Of a DNA stretch of 64,000 nt, positions 30,598 through 38,673 are shown one piece after another. Position 1 is the stretch's first letter. Every line of letters begins with the position of its first letter. This DNA is from Frankia sp. QA3. GTDB lineage: Bacteria > Actinomycetota > Actinomycetes > Frankiales > Frankiaceae. The notes under the pieces were generated by a model. The model did no database searches. It was not told where the DNA came from and was given only the letters and a program-made list of their open reading frames with translations. The stretch is taken from NCBI RefSeq assembly GCF_000262465.1, contig NZ_CM001489.1:5246741-5310740 (forward strand), given 5' to 3'. A program made the translations under genes and the position numbers.

Positions 30598-31818
30598 TCA
30601 CCGGTACCGGACGCGGTAGGCGACCCAGGCGGGAGCCCCGGCGGCCAGCGGCAGCCAGAACGACACCAGCCGGTAGGCCAGCGTCGACACCGCGGCGGCC
30701 GCCGCCGGCACCCCGGCGAGCGCGAGGGTGCCGGTCAGCCCCGCCTCGACGAAGCCGAGACCACCAGGCGTGATGGGGATCATAGCGAGAACATTGGCGG
30801 CCACGTAAGCGAGCAGCACGAGGGACACTCTCGGATGCTGGCCGGCCCCGGCCAGCGCCGCGAGCAGCGCGAGGTAGTCCAGCCCCCACTTGCCGGCCGC
30901 GGTCAGCACGGCCGCGGGCCAGCGCTTCCCCAGCGAGCGGATCACGTCCGTACGGCGGGCGACGAGCACGTCGGGAAGGTCCGCGGGCGTCGACCGCCGG
31001 GCCAGCCGGGCCAGCCGGCCGACCGCCCGAGCGAGCAGGCGGACCGTCGCGTCCGACCACGCGAGGACCACGCCGACGATCACGAGCAGGACGAACGCCA
31101 GCCCCCCGGTGGTGGCGATCGTGGTGAGCCCGCTCGGCGCCGGCTGACCGAAGGCGATCACCGGCAGGACGACCAGGGGCAGGCCGAACACGACGCCGGT
31201 GGTCACCATGGAGGTCGCGGTCAGCGCGAACCCGGCGGCGGCGGGATCGCAGCCGCCCCGGTTCAGCATGCGGAACTGCACGGCGCCGCCGACCGCGATC
31301 CCGCCCGGCACGATCCGGCTGATGCTGTTCGAGACCAGCTGCGAGGTGACCGAGAGGAACCAGCTCAACCCGCTGATCGCGATCCGTTGGAGCTGCCAGA
31401 CGCAGGCGAAGCTGGCCGCCTCCAGCAGCACCATCGCCGGGTACCACAGCGGCTGGAACGCCCGCAGCCGGGGGAAAGCGGAGAACACCGCGAGCAACTG
31501 CGGCATGAGCAGGTACAGCGCCACCCCGGTCGCGGCCAGCGGGACGACCCGACCGGCCACCCGCGCCCAGCCGAAGCCGCCCGGCACGACGTCGCCGGCG
31601 GAGAGCTCAGCCCCGGCATCCGGCGGTTCCACCGGCACGTCTCGACGTGCCGCCGAGGCATCGGGACGGTCCTGCGCGCCCCCCGGACGGTCCTGCGCGC
31701 CCTCTGGGCGTCCCGCCGGCGACTCCGGCGGTTCGCCTGCGGCGGGCTCGGTCGGGTGCCGCGGCTCGTCCGGAACCGGCGGGTGCGGTTCCTCCGCCTC
31801 GGGTCTGCCCCCCGGCAC
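30598..31818 (-). CDS. UPF0104 / lysylphosphatidylglycerol synthase-like membrane protein (YbhN family)
   Basis: This protein of about 406 residues has a Pro/Glu-rich soluble N-terminus of some 85 residues and then about eight hydrophobic helices. The family box PITPGGLGFVEAGLTG is near the C-terminus, and SRIVPGGIAVGGAVQFRML is near residue 165. These proteins resemble the flippase half of MprF but lack the synthase domain; most have no proven role, and some are linked to lipid or glycan export. The GTG at 31818 has GGGGAGG eight bases upstream, while a GTG at 31827 is too close to it. The 270-bp gap to the SARP gene on its right-hand flank shows no gene. Confidence 0.85.
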   Translation of the reverse strand: MPGGRPEAEEPHPPVPDEPRHPTEPAAGEPPESPAGRPEGAQDRPGGAQDRPDASAARRDVPVEPPDAGAELSAGDVVPGGFGWARVAGRVVPLAATGVALYLLMPQLLAVFSAFPRLRAFQPLWYPAMVLLEAASFACVWQLQRIAISGLSWFLSVTSQLVSNSISRIVPGGIAVGGAVQFRMLNRGGCDPAAAGFALTATSMVTTGVVFGLPLVVLPVIAFGQPAPSGLTTIATTGGLAFVLLVIVGVVLAWSDATVRLLARAVGRLARLARRSTPADLPDVLVARRTDVIRSLGKRWPAAVLTAAGKWGLDYLALLAALAGAGQHPRVSLVLLAYVAANVLAMIPITPGGLGFVEAGLTGTLALAGVPAAAAAVSTLAYRLVSFWLPLAAGAPAWVAYRVRYR

Positions 31819-32022
31819 GGCGGCCACCTCCCCTCGAACGCCACGCCGGCACGTCCCCCGGTGCCCGCCCAGCCCAGCCGGTAACCATCACGCCACCAAC
31901 GGCGTAACCATCTCGGAATGCCCCGTCACCTTACGCAGTCCGCCACGGCGGCGGGCGTGGTGTTCCCCTCCACCTCGGGACATCATCCGATCCCGCCCTG
32001 CCCGCGGATCTAGGCTGTTGAC

Positions 32023-32625
32023 ATGCATGCTGCCGCGCAGGGGAGTAGCCGTGGCACCGGCCGCGGCGGGCCGCGGCGCGGCGCGCTGCACGAAGCCGAG
32101 ATCGTCGGCGAGGCTCTAAAGATCATCGGGGTGGACGGGGTGGAGGGCCTCACCATGCGCCGCCTCTCCGACCGCCTCGGCGTCGCGGTCGGCGCGACGT
32201 ACAAGCACGTGCCGACGAAGGAGCATCTCCTGCGCCTGGTCACGCTCGAGCTCTACGCCCGGATCGGCCCGTGCGAGCCGACCGGCGCGGACTGGTGCCG
32301 GGGCATCCGGTCGTTCCTGCTGCGCTTCCGCGAGGTCGTCGGCGCCTACCCGGGGATGGCGGGCCACATCTCCGCGCACGTCACCGACCCGATGCCGCAT
32401 CAGCTCTACACATCCCTGAACGGGACGCTGCGGGGCGTCGGCTTCTCTCCGGCCGGCGCGGAGCGGGTGGTGCGGGTCCTGTTCTTCTACACCTCCGGGG
32501 CGATGCTGGCGCCGGCGACGCTGACGCTGGGCGAGCACGCGGATGCCGAGTTCGCCGCGGGGCTCGACCTGGTGCTCGACGGCGCCCACCGGTCTCTCGA
32601 ACGCGACCGCGCCGCCACCGCCTGA
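32023..32625 (+). CDS. TetR family transcriptional regulator
   Basis: This 200-residue protein has the HTH as LTMRRLSDRLGVAVGATYKH with VPTKEHLL after it. The ligand-binding half includes FREVVGAYPGMAGHISAHV and FFYTSGAMLAP. The ATG lies 6 nt after TAGGCT (32011-32016), the spacing expected of a leaderless actinobacterial transcript, and there is no ribosome site. It is convergent with the amidase and divergent from the UPF0104 gene. It is a candidate regulator for the neighbouring catabolic genes, but no target site is visible beyond the shared motif described in the findings. Its stop codon lies inside a tandem repeat. Confidence 0.9.
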   Translation: MHAAAQGSSRGTGRGGPRRGALHEAEIVGEALKIIGVDGVEGLTMRRLSDRLGVAVGATYKHVPTKEHLLRLVTLELYARIGPCEPTGADWCRGIRSFLLRFREVVGAYPGMAGHISAHVTDPMPHQLYTSLNGTLRGVGFSPAGAERVVRVLFFYTSGAMLAPATLTLGEHADAEFAAGLDLVLDGAHRSLERDRAATA

Positions 32626-32730
32626 GCCGCCACCGCCTGAGCCGCCACCGCCTGAGCCGCCACCGCCTGAGCCGCCACCGCCTGAGCCGCCACCAGCCGA
32701 GCCGCCACCAGCCGAGCCGCCACCAGCCGA
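32611..32730. repeat. 15-bp tandem repeat x8 spanning a TetR stop codon
   Basis: Five units GCCGCCACCGCCTGA are followed by three units GCCGCCACCAGCCGA. The tetR stop is in the first unit, and the next four units repeat an in-frame TGA; in the last three it has become CGA. The array ends 11 bp before the convergent amidase stop. Confidence 0.9.
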
Positions 32731-32740
32731 GCCGCCGACG

Positions 32741-34159
32741 TCAGCTGACGGCCGGGTGTTCGTCGCGCGGGAACGCCTGTTGGAAGGCCTGGGCGACGCG
32801 GAGAACGAGGTCCTCGCGGCCGTGCCAGGCAGCGATCTGCAGCCCGACGGGCAGGCCGTCGACGAAGCCGCACGGCACCGTCACCGCGGGAAACCCCAGC
32901 CAGTTGAAGATCATCGTATGGCTGCAGTACACCGGGGCGAAGCTGCCGCCCGGGAAGGCCGGGCCGTCGACGGTCCAGGCTCGCTCCCACTCCTCGACGG
33001 GGGCGGCGATCCGCTGCGCGGTGACCGACAGGATGACGTCGTGGCGCCGGAACAGGCGCTGGAAACGCTCCCAGTTGCGCGCCCGCGACTGCGCCTGCTC
33101 GCGGTAGAGCACCGGGTCCAGCGCCGGCAGCGGGGCCGTGTTGGTGCCGACCATGGCCTCGTAGACGGAGGGCTCCACCGTCCAGCGCACGGTTCCCCGC
33201 TCGGCGCGGTCCTCCCAGACCTCCTCGGTCGGCTCGACCGTGGCGCCGAGGGTGGCGAGGCTGTGCGCGGCCGCCCGGGCGACGTCGATGATCCGCGCGC
33301 TGTCGGCGGTGGCGTAGGTCGCGGCGAAGCCGAAGTCCTCGGTCCACGCCATCGACATCCCCTCGATGCCCCGGTCGAGGGCGTCGAGGGGATCGGGGGT
33401 GTCGTCCTGCAGGCACACGTAGTCCCGCCCGTCGCCGCCGCTCATCGCGCGGGTGAACAGCGCCGCGTCGCGGACGTACCGGGCCAGCGGACCGTAGCTG
33501 GCGGTGAGCAGCATCGTCGGCTTGTCGTAGTTGACGTGAGGGATGAGCCCGCGCGAGGTGTGCAGGCCCACCACCCCCGAGTACGCCGCCGGCAGCCGGG
33601 TCGAGCCCCCGCCGTCCGAGCCGATGGTCACCGGCAGCAGCCGGGCCGCCGCCGTCGCGGCACCGCCGGAGCTCGACCAGCCGGGGACCCGGGTGGTGTC
33701 CCACGGGCTGAGCGCCTCGGCGTCCCAGTTGAACGGGCTGAACACACCGGGCCGGTCCCGGGCGAGCGTCAGGTCGGCACCGGCGCCCATCATCGTGTTC
33801 GTGCCGATGATGATCGCCCCGGCCCGGCGCAGGCGCTCGACACCGATGTCGTCGAAGGTCGACACCACGTCCGTGCCCGGCTGGACGTAGCGCAGCCCCT
33901 CGACCCGGATGTGCGACTTCACCGACGTCGGGATTCCGTGCAGGGGCCCGAGGGCCTCGCCGCCGGCCACCGCCCGGTCGGCGCGCCGGGCCTGCTCGCG
34001 GGCACCGGCGGCGTCGACCTGTTCGAAGGCGCGCAGGGTGGGGTTGAACTCCTCGATGCGGCCCAGGAAGTGCTCGGTGACCTCCACACAGGACACCTCG
34101 CGCTTGCCGATCAGCTCCCGGATTCGCCACGCCGGAAGCCAGGTGAGTTCCTCGCTCAT
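32741..34159 (-). CDS. Amidase (amidase signature family)
   Basis: This 472-residue hydrolase of the amidase signature family uses a Ser-cisSer-Lys triad. The Lys is seen in GIPTSVKSHIRVEG near residue 79. The cis-Ser lies in GWSSSGGAATAAARL and the nucleophile in GSDGGGSTRLPA. The family cleaves carboxamides from small aliphatic to aryl substrates, and the C-terminus fits the general type (FPAVTVPCGFVDGLPVGLQI). The ATG at 34159 has GAGGAG 7 to 8 bases upstream. It follows the fused transporter gene on the same strand, with a 60-bp pentanucleotide array filling the gap. This links amide hydrolysis to uptake, although the substrate is unknown. Confidence 0.93.
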   Translation of the reverse strand: MSEELTWLPAWRIRELIGKREVSCVEVTEHFLGRIEEFNPTLRAFEQVDAAGAREQARRADRAVAGGEALGPLHGIPTSVKSHIRVEGLRYVQPGTDVVSTFDDIGVERLRRAGAIIIGTNTMMGAGADLTLARDRPGVFSPFNWDAEALSPWDTTRVPGWSSSGGAATAAARLLPVTIGSDGGGSTRLPAAYSGVVGLHTSRGLIPHVNYDKPTMLLTASYGPLARYVRDAALFTRAMSGGDGRDYVCLQDDTPDPLDALDRGIEGMSMAWTEDFGFAATYATADSARIIDVARAAAHSLATLGATVEPTEEVWEDRAERGTVRWTVEPSVYEAMVGTNTAPLPALDPVLYREQAQSRARNWERFQRLFRRHDVILSVTAQRIAAPVEEWERAWTVDGPAFPGGSFAPVYCSHTMIFNWLGFPAVTVPCGFVDGLPVGLQIAAWHGREDLVLRVAQAFQQAFPRDEHPAVS

Positions 34160-34174
34160 GCCGATCGTCTCCTC

Positions 34175-34234
34175 GGGTCGGGTCGGGTCGGGTCGGGTCG
34201 GGTCGGGTCGGGTCGGGTCGGGTCGGGTCGGGTC
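34175..34234. repeat. Pentanucleotide microsatellite, (GGGTC)x12
   Basis: Twelve perfect 5-bp units lie between the transporter stop codon, which the last unit overlaps, and the GAGGAG ribosome site of the amidase. Because the unit is not a multiple of three and is perfect, slippage is plausible and would alter the spacing between the two genes. Confidence 0.92.
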
Positions 34235-37133
34235 ACGCGGTGCCGCGGGCCGGTTCAGGGGTCTCCTCCCGCACTGCGGCACCGAGGTCGTCCGGCACGG
34301 CCGGCGCGCCGTCGGCGCGGAATCGGGCGGTGCCCAGGTAGGCGTCGACGACGGCCGGCGTGCCGCTGATCTCGGCCGGCGTGCCCGCGCCGATCAGCGC
34401 CCCGAAGTCGAGCGCGTAGACGCTGTCGCAGGTGCGCAGCACCATGTCGACGTTGTGCTCGACGAGGAAGACGGCCATCCCGCGCTCGTCCGCGAGCCGG
34501 CGCAGGACCGCGCCGAGCTCGCGGGTCTGCGCGTCGCCGAGGCCGGCCGCCGGCTCGTCGAGCAGCAGGACGCTGTGGCCGCCCGCCACGGCGCGAGCCA
34601 CCGCGAGCATCCGCCGGTGGGCGTAGCCGAGGTCCTGCACCGGCGTGTCGAGGAACGGCGCGAGCCCGAAGTCGGCGACCGCGGCCCAGCCGGCGGGGGT
34701 GAGCCGGCCGCGGTCCGGGACGACCAGGTTGGTGACGTAGGCGAGGCTGTCCCGACGGTCGCAGGCGCTCTGGAGGTTCTCCAGGACGGTCAGGTCCTCG
34801 AACAGCTCCAGCGACTGGAACGACCGACCGAGCCCGGCGCGCGCCCGCCGTTCGCGGCTCCAGCCGTCGATGCGCGTCTCGCCGAGACGCACCTCACCGC
34901 CGGCCAGGGTGGTGAAGCCGGTGATCGCGTCGATCGTCGTGCTCTTGCCGGCACCGTTCGGCCCGATCAGGCCCACGATCTCGCCCGGACGCACGCGCAG
35001 GCTCAGCTCGCGCAGCGCGGCGACGCCGCCGAAGCGCACCGACACCCCGCGCAGCTCGAGCGAGAGCGGCGGGACGCGATGGTGCTCCCGGCCCACCGCG
35101 CGCCCTGCCCCCCCGGCCTCGAGCGTCGGCGATTCGGACGTCGAAGATACGGACGTCGAAGATACGGACGTCGGCGATTCGGACGTCGGCGATACGGACG
35201 TCGAAGCTACGGACGCAGGGGTGGTCGCCAGCCGCGCGCGTGGCCGGAGCCCCGGAAGCCGCCGGGGAAGGCGGTCGGCCACCAGCGCGCGCAACCGGTC
35301 GTCGGCGCGGTGGCGCAGGAACACCAGCCCGTCGGGCGCGGAGGTCAGCATCAACAGCAGCCCGACTCCGCTGGCCAGCGCCAGGTAGAGCGCCACCTTC
35401 GCGCCGAGGAACCCGAAGATCTGCTGGCCGAGGGTCTCCGGGGCGAACGAGCTGCCCACCAGCGGCCCCGCGGTGGCCCCGACGCCGCCGAGGACCGAGT
35501 TCTGCAGGGCCGTCACCGACTGCAGGCCCGCGAAGGAGCCGAAGCTCGGCACGGGATCGTGGAACGCGAGCAGGATGCCGCCGAGGGAGGCGATCATCGC
35601 GCCCAGGACGAAGGCGTAGAGCTTCGCGCCGACCACGGAGATGCCGAGTGCCGCGGCGGCGCGCTCGTTGGTCCGCACCGCGATGAGCCGCCGCCCGGCG
35701 CGGGACCGGCGCAGGTTGACGATCGCCAGGGCGACGATGACGAGGACGGCGAGCACGAGGCTCGCGTACCGCTTCGGGAAGGTCAGCGCGTCGACCGTCA
35801 GCCCGAACACGCTGATGCCGCCGACCGGGTAGCCCTCGACCCCGCCGGTGTAGCGGGGGTTGCCGAACACGACGGCCTCCAGCGAGATCGCCAGTCCCAG
35901 GGTGAGGATCGCGAGGTGGACCCCGCGGGTGCGCAGCCCGCCGAGGCCCACCACGATCCCGACCGGTACGACGGCGAGGACGCCGGCGAGGGCGGCGAGC
36001 CAGAACGGCCAGCCGTGGTCGGCCACCAGCCAGGCCGTCATCAGCGCCCCGACTCCGGCGAAGCCGATCTGGACGAGGGAGACCTGACCGGCGTAGCCCG
36101 TGACGACCACGAAGGACATCAGGATGATCGCAACGATCATCTGGAGCTGCAGCGCGTTGACCCACCCGGCGGGCAGCAACCACCAGATGCACACGACCGC
36201 CACGAGCACCGCGGCGAGCGTCGCGAGCCGGTGGGGACGGCCGGCGCCCAGGCGCGGCATCCGGCCGAAGCTGTCGCCCTTCCCGGCGGTCGTGCGCCCG
36301 CGGGCGAGCAGCACCACCGCGACCAGGACGAACGGGACGGCGGTGGCCAGGCCGGGCGCGGTGACGTACCGCGTCACCTCGGACTGCCCGATCCCGATCA
36401 CCAGCCCCGCGGCGAGGGTGATCGGGAACGACGCGAACCGTCCCACCACCGCCGCGGCCAGCACCGGGATGACGAGGTAGGTGAGGTTCGCGGGGCCGAG
36501 TCCGGTGATCGGCGCGAGCAGGATCGCCGCGAGCGCGCCGAGCGCCGCGCCGATCGCCCAGTTCGCCGCCGCGATGAGATCCGGCGAGACGCCCAGGGCC
36601 GCGGCCGCCCGGGAGTTCTCCGCCACCGCGCTGGTCGCCACGCCGAACCTGGTGAACCGGTAGACCGCCCACAGCGCGCCGGTGAGCACCACGACGATGG
36701 CGAGGATGTAGAGGCGGTCCCGCCCGATCTGCGCCCCGAAGACGCCGACCGGTTCGATCGGCAGCATCGACGGGATCACCTTTGGCAGATCCCCGTAGCG
36801 CAGCACGGCCACCGACTGCAGGACCACCAGCAGGGCGAGGGTCGCCACGATCCGGGCGAGGCCGGACGCCCCCCGCATCCGGCGCAGCACCAGCAGGTGG
36901 AACACCGCGCCGAGCACGGCGGCGGCGAGCAGCCCGAGGACCACCGCGACCGGCTCGGGCAGGTCGCTCTCGCGGCCCTCGAAGTACACGTAGGCGCCGA
37001 CCATGCCCATCGCGCCCTGGGCGAAGTTGACCACGCCCGACCCGCGGTGGACCAGGACGAGTCCGACGGCGGCCAGCGCGTACAGCGCGCCGGCGCCCAC
37101 GCCGAGCGCGGCGAATCTGAATACCTCGGTCAT
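34233..37133 (-). CDS. Branched-chain amino acid-type ABC transporter, two permeases and ATPase fused (LivH-LivM-LivG)
   Basis: This single 966-residue polypeptide joins three normally separate subunits. Residues 1 to about 290 are a LivH-type permease (GALYALAAVGLVLVHRGSGV, FAQGAMGMVGAYVY). About 300 to 610 are a LivM-type permease (GYAGQVSLVQIGFAGVGALM, IAVRTNERAAAALGISV). About 690 to 935 are a LivG-type ATPase (Walker A GPNGAGKS, Q-loop FQSLELFEDLTV, a degenerate signature LGYAHRRM, Walker B LLLDEP, H-loop EHN). A Ser/Thr/Pro linker encoded by six 15-bp repeats separates permease and ATPase. Permease-permease and permease-ATPase fusions occur in actinobacteria, but all three in one chain is rarer. 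It would pair with LivF and the binding protein 16 bp upstream. The ligand may be an amino acid, amide or aromatic acid. Confidence 0.92.
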   Translation of the reverse strand: MTEVFRFAALGVGAGALYALAAVGLVLVHRGSGVVNFAQGAMGMVGAYVYFEGRESDLPEPVAVVLGLLAAAVLGAVFHLLVLRRMRGASGLARIVATLALLVVLQSVAVLRYGDLPKVIPSMLPIEPVGVFGAQIGRDRLYILAIVVVLTGALWAVYRFTRFGVATSAVAENSRAAAALGVSPDLIAAANWAIGAALGALAAILLAPITGLGPANLTYLVIPVLAAAVVGRFASFPITLAAGLVIGIGQSEVTRYVTAPGLATAVPFVLVAVVLLARGRTTAGKGDSFGRMPRLGAGRPHRLATLAAVLVAVVCIWWLLPAGWVNALQLQMIVAIILMSFVVVTGYAGQVSLVQIGFAGVGALMTAWLVADHGWPFWLAALAGVLAVVPVGIVVGLGGLRTRGVHLAILTLGLAISLEAVVFGNPRYTGGVEGYPVGGISVFGLTVDALTFPKRYASLVLAVLVIVALAIVNLRRSRAGRRLIAVRTNERAAAALGISVVGAKLYAFVLGAMIASLGGILLAFHDPVPSFGSFAGLQSVTALQNSVLGGVGATAGPLVGSSFAPETLGQQIFGFLGAKVALYLALASGVGLLLMLTSAPDGLVFLRHRADDRLRALVADRLPRRLPGLRPRARLATTPASVASTSVSPTSESPTSVSSTSVSSTSESPTLEAGGAGRAVGREHHRVPPLSLELRGVSVRFGGVAALRELSLRVRPGEIVGLIGPNGAGKSTTIDAITGFTTLAGGEVRLGETRIDGWSRERRARAGLGRSFQSLELFEDLTVLENLQSACDRRDSLAYVTNLVVPDRGRLTPAGWAAVADFGLAPFLDTPVQDLGYAHRRMLAVARAVAGGHSVLLLDEPAAGLGDAQTRELGAVLRRLADERGMAVFLVEHNVDMVLRTCDSVYALDFGALIGAGTPAEISGTPAVVDAYLGTARFRADGAPAVPDDLGAAVREETPEPARGTA
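35125..35214. repeat. 15-bp in-frame tandem repeat x6 (SVSST/SESPT linker)
   Basis: Six units of the GTCGAAGATACGGAC / GTCGGCGATTCGGAC type encode, on the minus strand, a Ser/Thr/Pro linker between the permease and ATPase parts of the fused transporter. Copy number would set linker length without breaking the frame. Confidence 0.88.
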
Positions 37134-37149
37134 CTCGATCCCCCGCGGA

Positions 37150-38340
37150 TCACTTGGTTCGCAGGATGGGGGCGATGTCGTAGAACTCGCCCTGGCGAAC
37201 CGCCTTGCCGCCGCCGGAGATCTCGTAGTTGACCCCGTAGTGGTTGAACACCCGGCGGAACGACGGGTTGTCCAGCGGCTGCGAGGTCCAGGGCGGGACG
37301 ACGCCCGCGAGGTCCACGCCGCGCAGGCCGTTGAGCGCGGTGGTGAGCGAGGCGGGCGTGACCTCGCCGGAGGTGCTGCGCAGGGCGTTCGCGACGAGTC
37401 GCGCGGCGATCCACGCGACGACGGCCTGCTCGGTGATCTTGGTCTTGGAGTCGACGGCCCGCGCGTCCGCCCGCACTTGCCCGATCCCGGCGGCGTCGGA
37501 GTCGTGGGAGTTGAGCTGGCTGTCGACGACGATGAGGCCGTCGGCGAGGCTGCCCAGCGAGCTGAGCAGGTCCTCGTTGAAGATGGCCGAGATCCCGCCG
37601 ATCGTGAGCGTGCGACCGCTCTGGCGCAGGGCGGTGAGCGCCTGCGCCGCGCCGCTCGGGACCAGGCTGACCGCCACGCACGTGGCGCCGGCGCCGGTCA
37701 GCTTCGCCACGGCGGGCGACAGGTCCGCGGCGTTGGCCGCGACCGGGGCCCGTGCGACCTCCTTGCCGCCCCGGGACTCGAACCCCCGCTTGATGTAGTC
37801 GACGAGGAAGTCCGAGCCGTCGAGGTAGACGATGCCGAGCCGGGTGCAGCCCGTCTCGGCCAGGCCCACCCCGAGGGAGACGTAGAGCGCGAACGACGAG
37901 CTGACCGGGAAGGAGTTGGGGCTCGTGTCGTCACTGACCCCGACTACCGGGATGCCGGCCCTGGTCAGCGCCGTCTGGTCCCGAGCCGTGACGAAGCCCT
38001 GGATCACCCCGGCGACCTTCTCGGTGATCGCCCGCCGGGCGCAGGTCTGATAACCGCCGGAGGTTCCCTTCGAGTCGCAGGTCTCGATCCGCACGTTGGG
38101 AAAACCGCGGAGCACCCCGCGCGCCGTCGGGACGACCTCCGGCACCTTGAAGGGAATGGTACTGGTCAGGTCGCCGATCACCATGATCTTGGCGCTGACG
38201 TCCGATGAAATGGGCGGCGAAGCGCTCGGCGATCCGCCCGCCCCGCCATCCGACGACGATCCGCCGCATGCTGCTAGCACTAGCGCCAGACATAATCCGA
38301 CGATAATCGCCGACGTTCGTGAATTCCTGCTCCCGACCAT
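37150..38340 (-). CDS. ABC transporter substrate-binding lipoprotein (LivK/type 1 periplasmic-binding fold)
   Basis: This 396-residue receptor has a signal peptide ending in lipobox LAAC, then a Gly/Ser-rich spacer. The type I solute-binding fold shows KIMVIGDLTS, CDSKGTSGGYQTCARRAITE, a GIPVVGVSDD strand and the GEVTPASLTTAL helix near the end. These proteins bind amino acids, amides, urea or aromatic acids. The 16-bp gap to the fused transporter makes them one operon, and it feeds that permease. A 14-nt-loop hairpin (38381-38408) lies in its leader. Confidence 0.9.
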   Translation of the reverse strand: MVGSRNSRTSAIIVGLCLALVLAACGGSSSDGGAGGSPSASPPISSDVSAKIMVIGDLTSTIPFKVPEVVPTARGVLRGFPNVRIETCDSKGTSGGYQTCARRAITEKVAGVIQGFVTARDQTALTRAGIPVVGVSDDTSPNSFPVSSSFALYVSLGVGLAETGCTRLGIVYLDGSDFLVDYIKRGFESRGGKEVARAPVAANAADLSPAVAKLTGAGATCVAVSLVPSGAAQALTALRQSGRTLTIGGISAIFNEDLLSSLGSLADGLIVVDSQLNSHDSDAAGIGQVRADARAVDSKTKITEQAVVAWIAARLVANALRSTSGEVTPASLTTALNGLRGVDLAGVVPPWTSQPLDNPSFRRVFNHYGVNYEISGGGKAVRQGEFYDIAPILRTK

Positions 38341-38673
38341 GTGCTCCCCACGGGTTCCCGAACCTTACCAGAAGAGGTGTGAGCTGTTTCATACCGGGGC
38401 TACAGCTCGTTTTTTACCAGCTTGCATCCCGGTCCGCAAGTATCGGCTGAGCGCCTTTTATGTATTCCTGAACGCGGGCAGCAGAGGACCTAGGAGGGTC
38501 GATTTTTCGATCCGCTCCGGATATTTGACGGATCGATTCTCCGGTGGCATTCGGCGCGGTCGGGCACGGCCGGCGGGGGCACGGGTGGCGGCCGGCGGGT
38601 ACGGGCGGGGCAGGAGGGCGGGCGGGGCAGGAGGGCGGGCGAGCAGGGCAGGGGACGGGGGCAGCCGGGGCGA
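38341..38673. other. 333-bp gap, promoter of the binding-protein operon
   Basis: No gene is visible. The right part is G-rich with a duplicated 17-bp stretch (about 38605-38640). The left part is AT-richer and probably holds the promoter reading leftward. It includes the inverted repeat GAGCTGT-N14-ACAGCTC, 42 bp before the ATG, next to a T6 run. Confidence 0.5.
38381..38408. promoter_or_regulatory. Inverted repeat in the leader of the binding-protein gene
   Basis: Perfect 7-bp arms GAGCTGT / ACAGCTC with a 14-nt loop are followed on the plus strand by GTTTTTTA. Read on the minus strand this is leader or operator DNA for the transporter operon. On the plus strand it looks like an intrinsic terminator, although no plus-strand gene precedes it. 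Confidence 0.4.

Noticed and set aside
33909..37232. Long plus-strand frame opposite the fused transporter
   Set aside because: It mirrors the minus-strand transporter with clear Walker and permease motifs; the plus-strand product is low-complexity.
38381..38415. Intrinsic terminator on the plus strand (hairpin plus T6)
   Set aside because: No plus-strand gene leads into it; it is better read as leader or operator DNA of the leftward transporter operon.
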